From assembly GCA_037783545.1 (NCBI GenBank), contig JBBELK010000213.1:1612001-1676000 (forward strand): DNA of 64,000 bases. The letters are read 5' to 3'. Below are positions 63,985 through 64,000 of this stretch, in pieces (within the stretch, counting starts at the first letter, position 1; each line of letters opens with the position of its first letter). Position numbers and translations under genes: made by a program. The DNA comes from Henricia sp. BOLD:AAB3569. Lineage: Eukaryota > Echinodermata > Asteroidea > Spinulosida > Echinasteridae. Below the pieces are notes generated by a model. That model did not search any database, was not told the origin of the DNA, and saw only the letters and a program-made list of their open reading frames with translations.

Positions 63985-64000
63985 GTCTACGACCATACCA
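63985..64000 (+). rRNA. 5S rRNA gene, 5' part (cut by window edge)
   Basis: The first 16 nt of a normal 5S gene (GTCTACGACC and the start of loop A) close the window, behind a TTTAAAATTA spacer. Confidence 0.95.

Larger units (their letters stand above)
1..64000 (+). repeat. Tandem 5S rDNA array (189/186-bp unit)
   Basis: An unbroken head-to-tail array fills the window. Each unit is a 119-nt 5S gene and a spacer of 70 bp (long) or 67 bp (short); short spacers lack 3 bp, reading GTTTTTAGT instead of GTTTTGTCGAGT. I count 338 gene starts, of which about 79 neighbouring spacers are short. All copies face the same way. Units differ by single substitutions, and groups of marked units recur at fixed offsets, which shows block duplication. 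The only interruption is at 37080-37471. The array runs off both ends of the window, so its true size is larger. Copy number in an assembly of so uniform a repeat may be wrong in either direction. Confidence 0.98.

Noticed and set aside
1-64000. CRISPR array, because of regular repeats with short spacers
   Set aside because: The repeated part is a 119-nt eukaryotic 5S gene and the spacers are nearly identical to each other. CRISPR spacers are unique and 26-50 bp, and no cas gene is present.
1-64000. Plain satellite DNA without genes
   Set aside because: The unit folds as 5S rRNA, with pairing helices, a conserved internal promoter and a pol III terminator, in nearly all copies.

Overview
The whole 64 kb window is one tandem array of 5S ribosomal RNA genes. 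The unit is a 119-nt gene plus a 70- or 67-bp spacer, so the period is 189 or 186 bp, and it repeats head to tail on the + strand. By reading gene starts I find 338 5S start sites, plus a cut gene at each window edge. None is inverted. No protein gene, tRNA, snRNA, SL RNA or histone gene is linked to the array. The only non-5S DNA is a 392-bp transposon-like insertion at 37080-37471.

Organism: a eukaryote, most likely an invertebrate animal. The RNA has the animal-type 5S core (ACCATACCAC near the start, GTTAAGCAACGTTGGGC in the A-box area, GGGAGACCACCTGGGAATACC near the C box). It has the pol III internal control region, a T4-G-T4 or T4-G-T5 terminator and a TATA-like element at -30. I cannot name the species from this.

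Layout: 1-8.9 kb mixed units, with a short 3-mer repeat near 7.4-8.6 kb. 8.96-12.3 kb copies 2.4-5.7 kb at an offset of 6594 bp. 12.3-22.6 kb mixed units. 22.7-30.9 kb is a 17-unit, 3207-bp higher-order repeat (2.6 copies, itself built 7+7+3). 31-37 kb mixed units. 37.03-37.52 kb is a 5S gene split by the insertion. 39.28-46.0 kb is an 18-unit, 3379-bp higher-order repeat in two copies, carrying a divergent 5S subtype. 46.0-47.7 kb is a 4-unit, 753-bp repeat. 47.7-63.9 kb is a looser 7-unit (1317-bp) pattern with an amplified A-box deletion.

Working together: every unit looks like a self-contained pol III gene. Shared variants in blocks at fixed offsets show the array evolving by repeated unequal exchange and gene conversion, which spread intact and damaged copies alike. 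The many short open frames that recur at 189 bp arise because 189 and 186 are multiples of three; I do not regard any as a gene. Gene numbering in entries uses nt 1 = G of GTCTACGACC.
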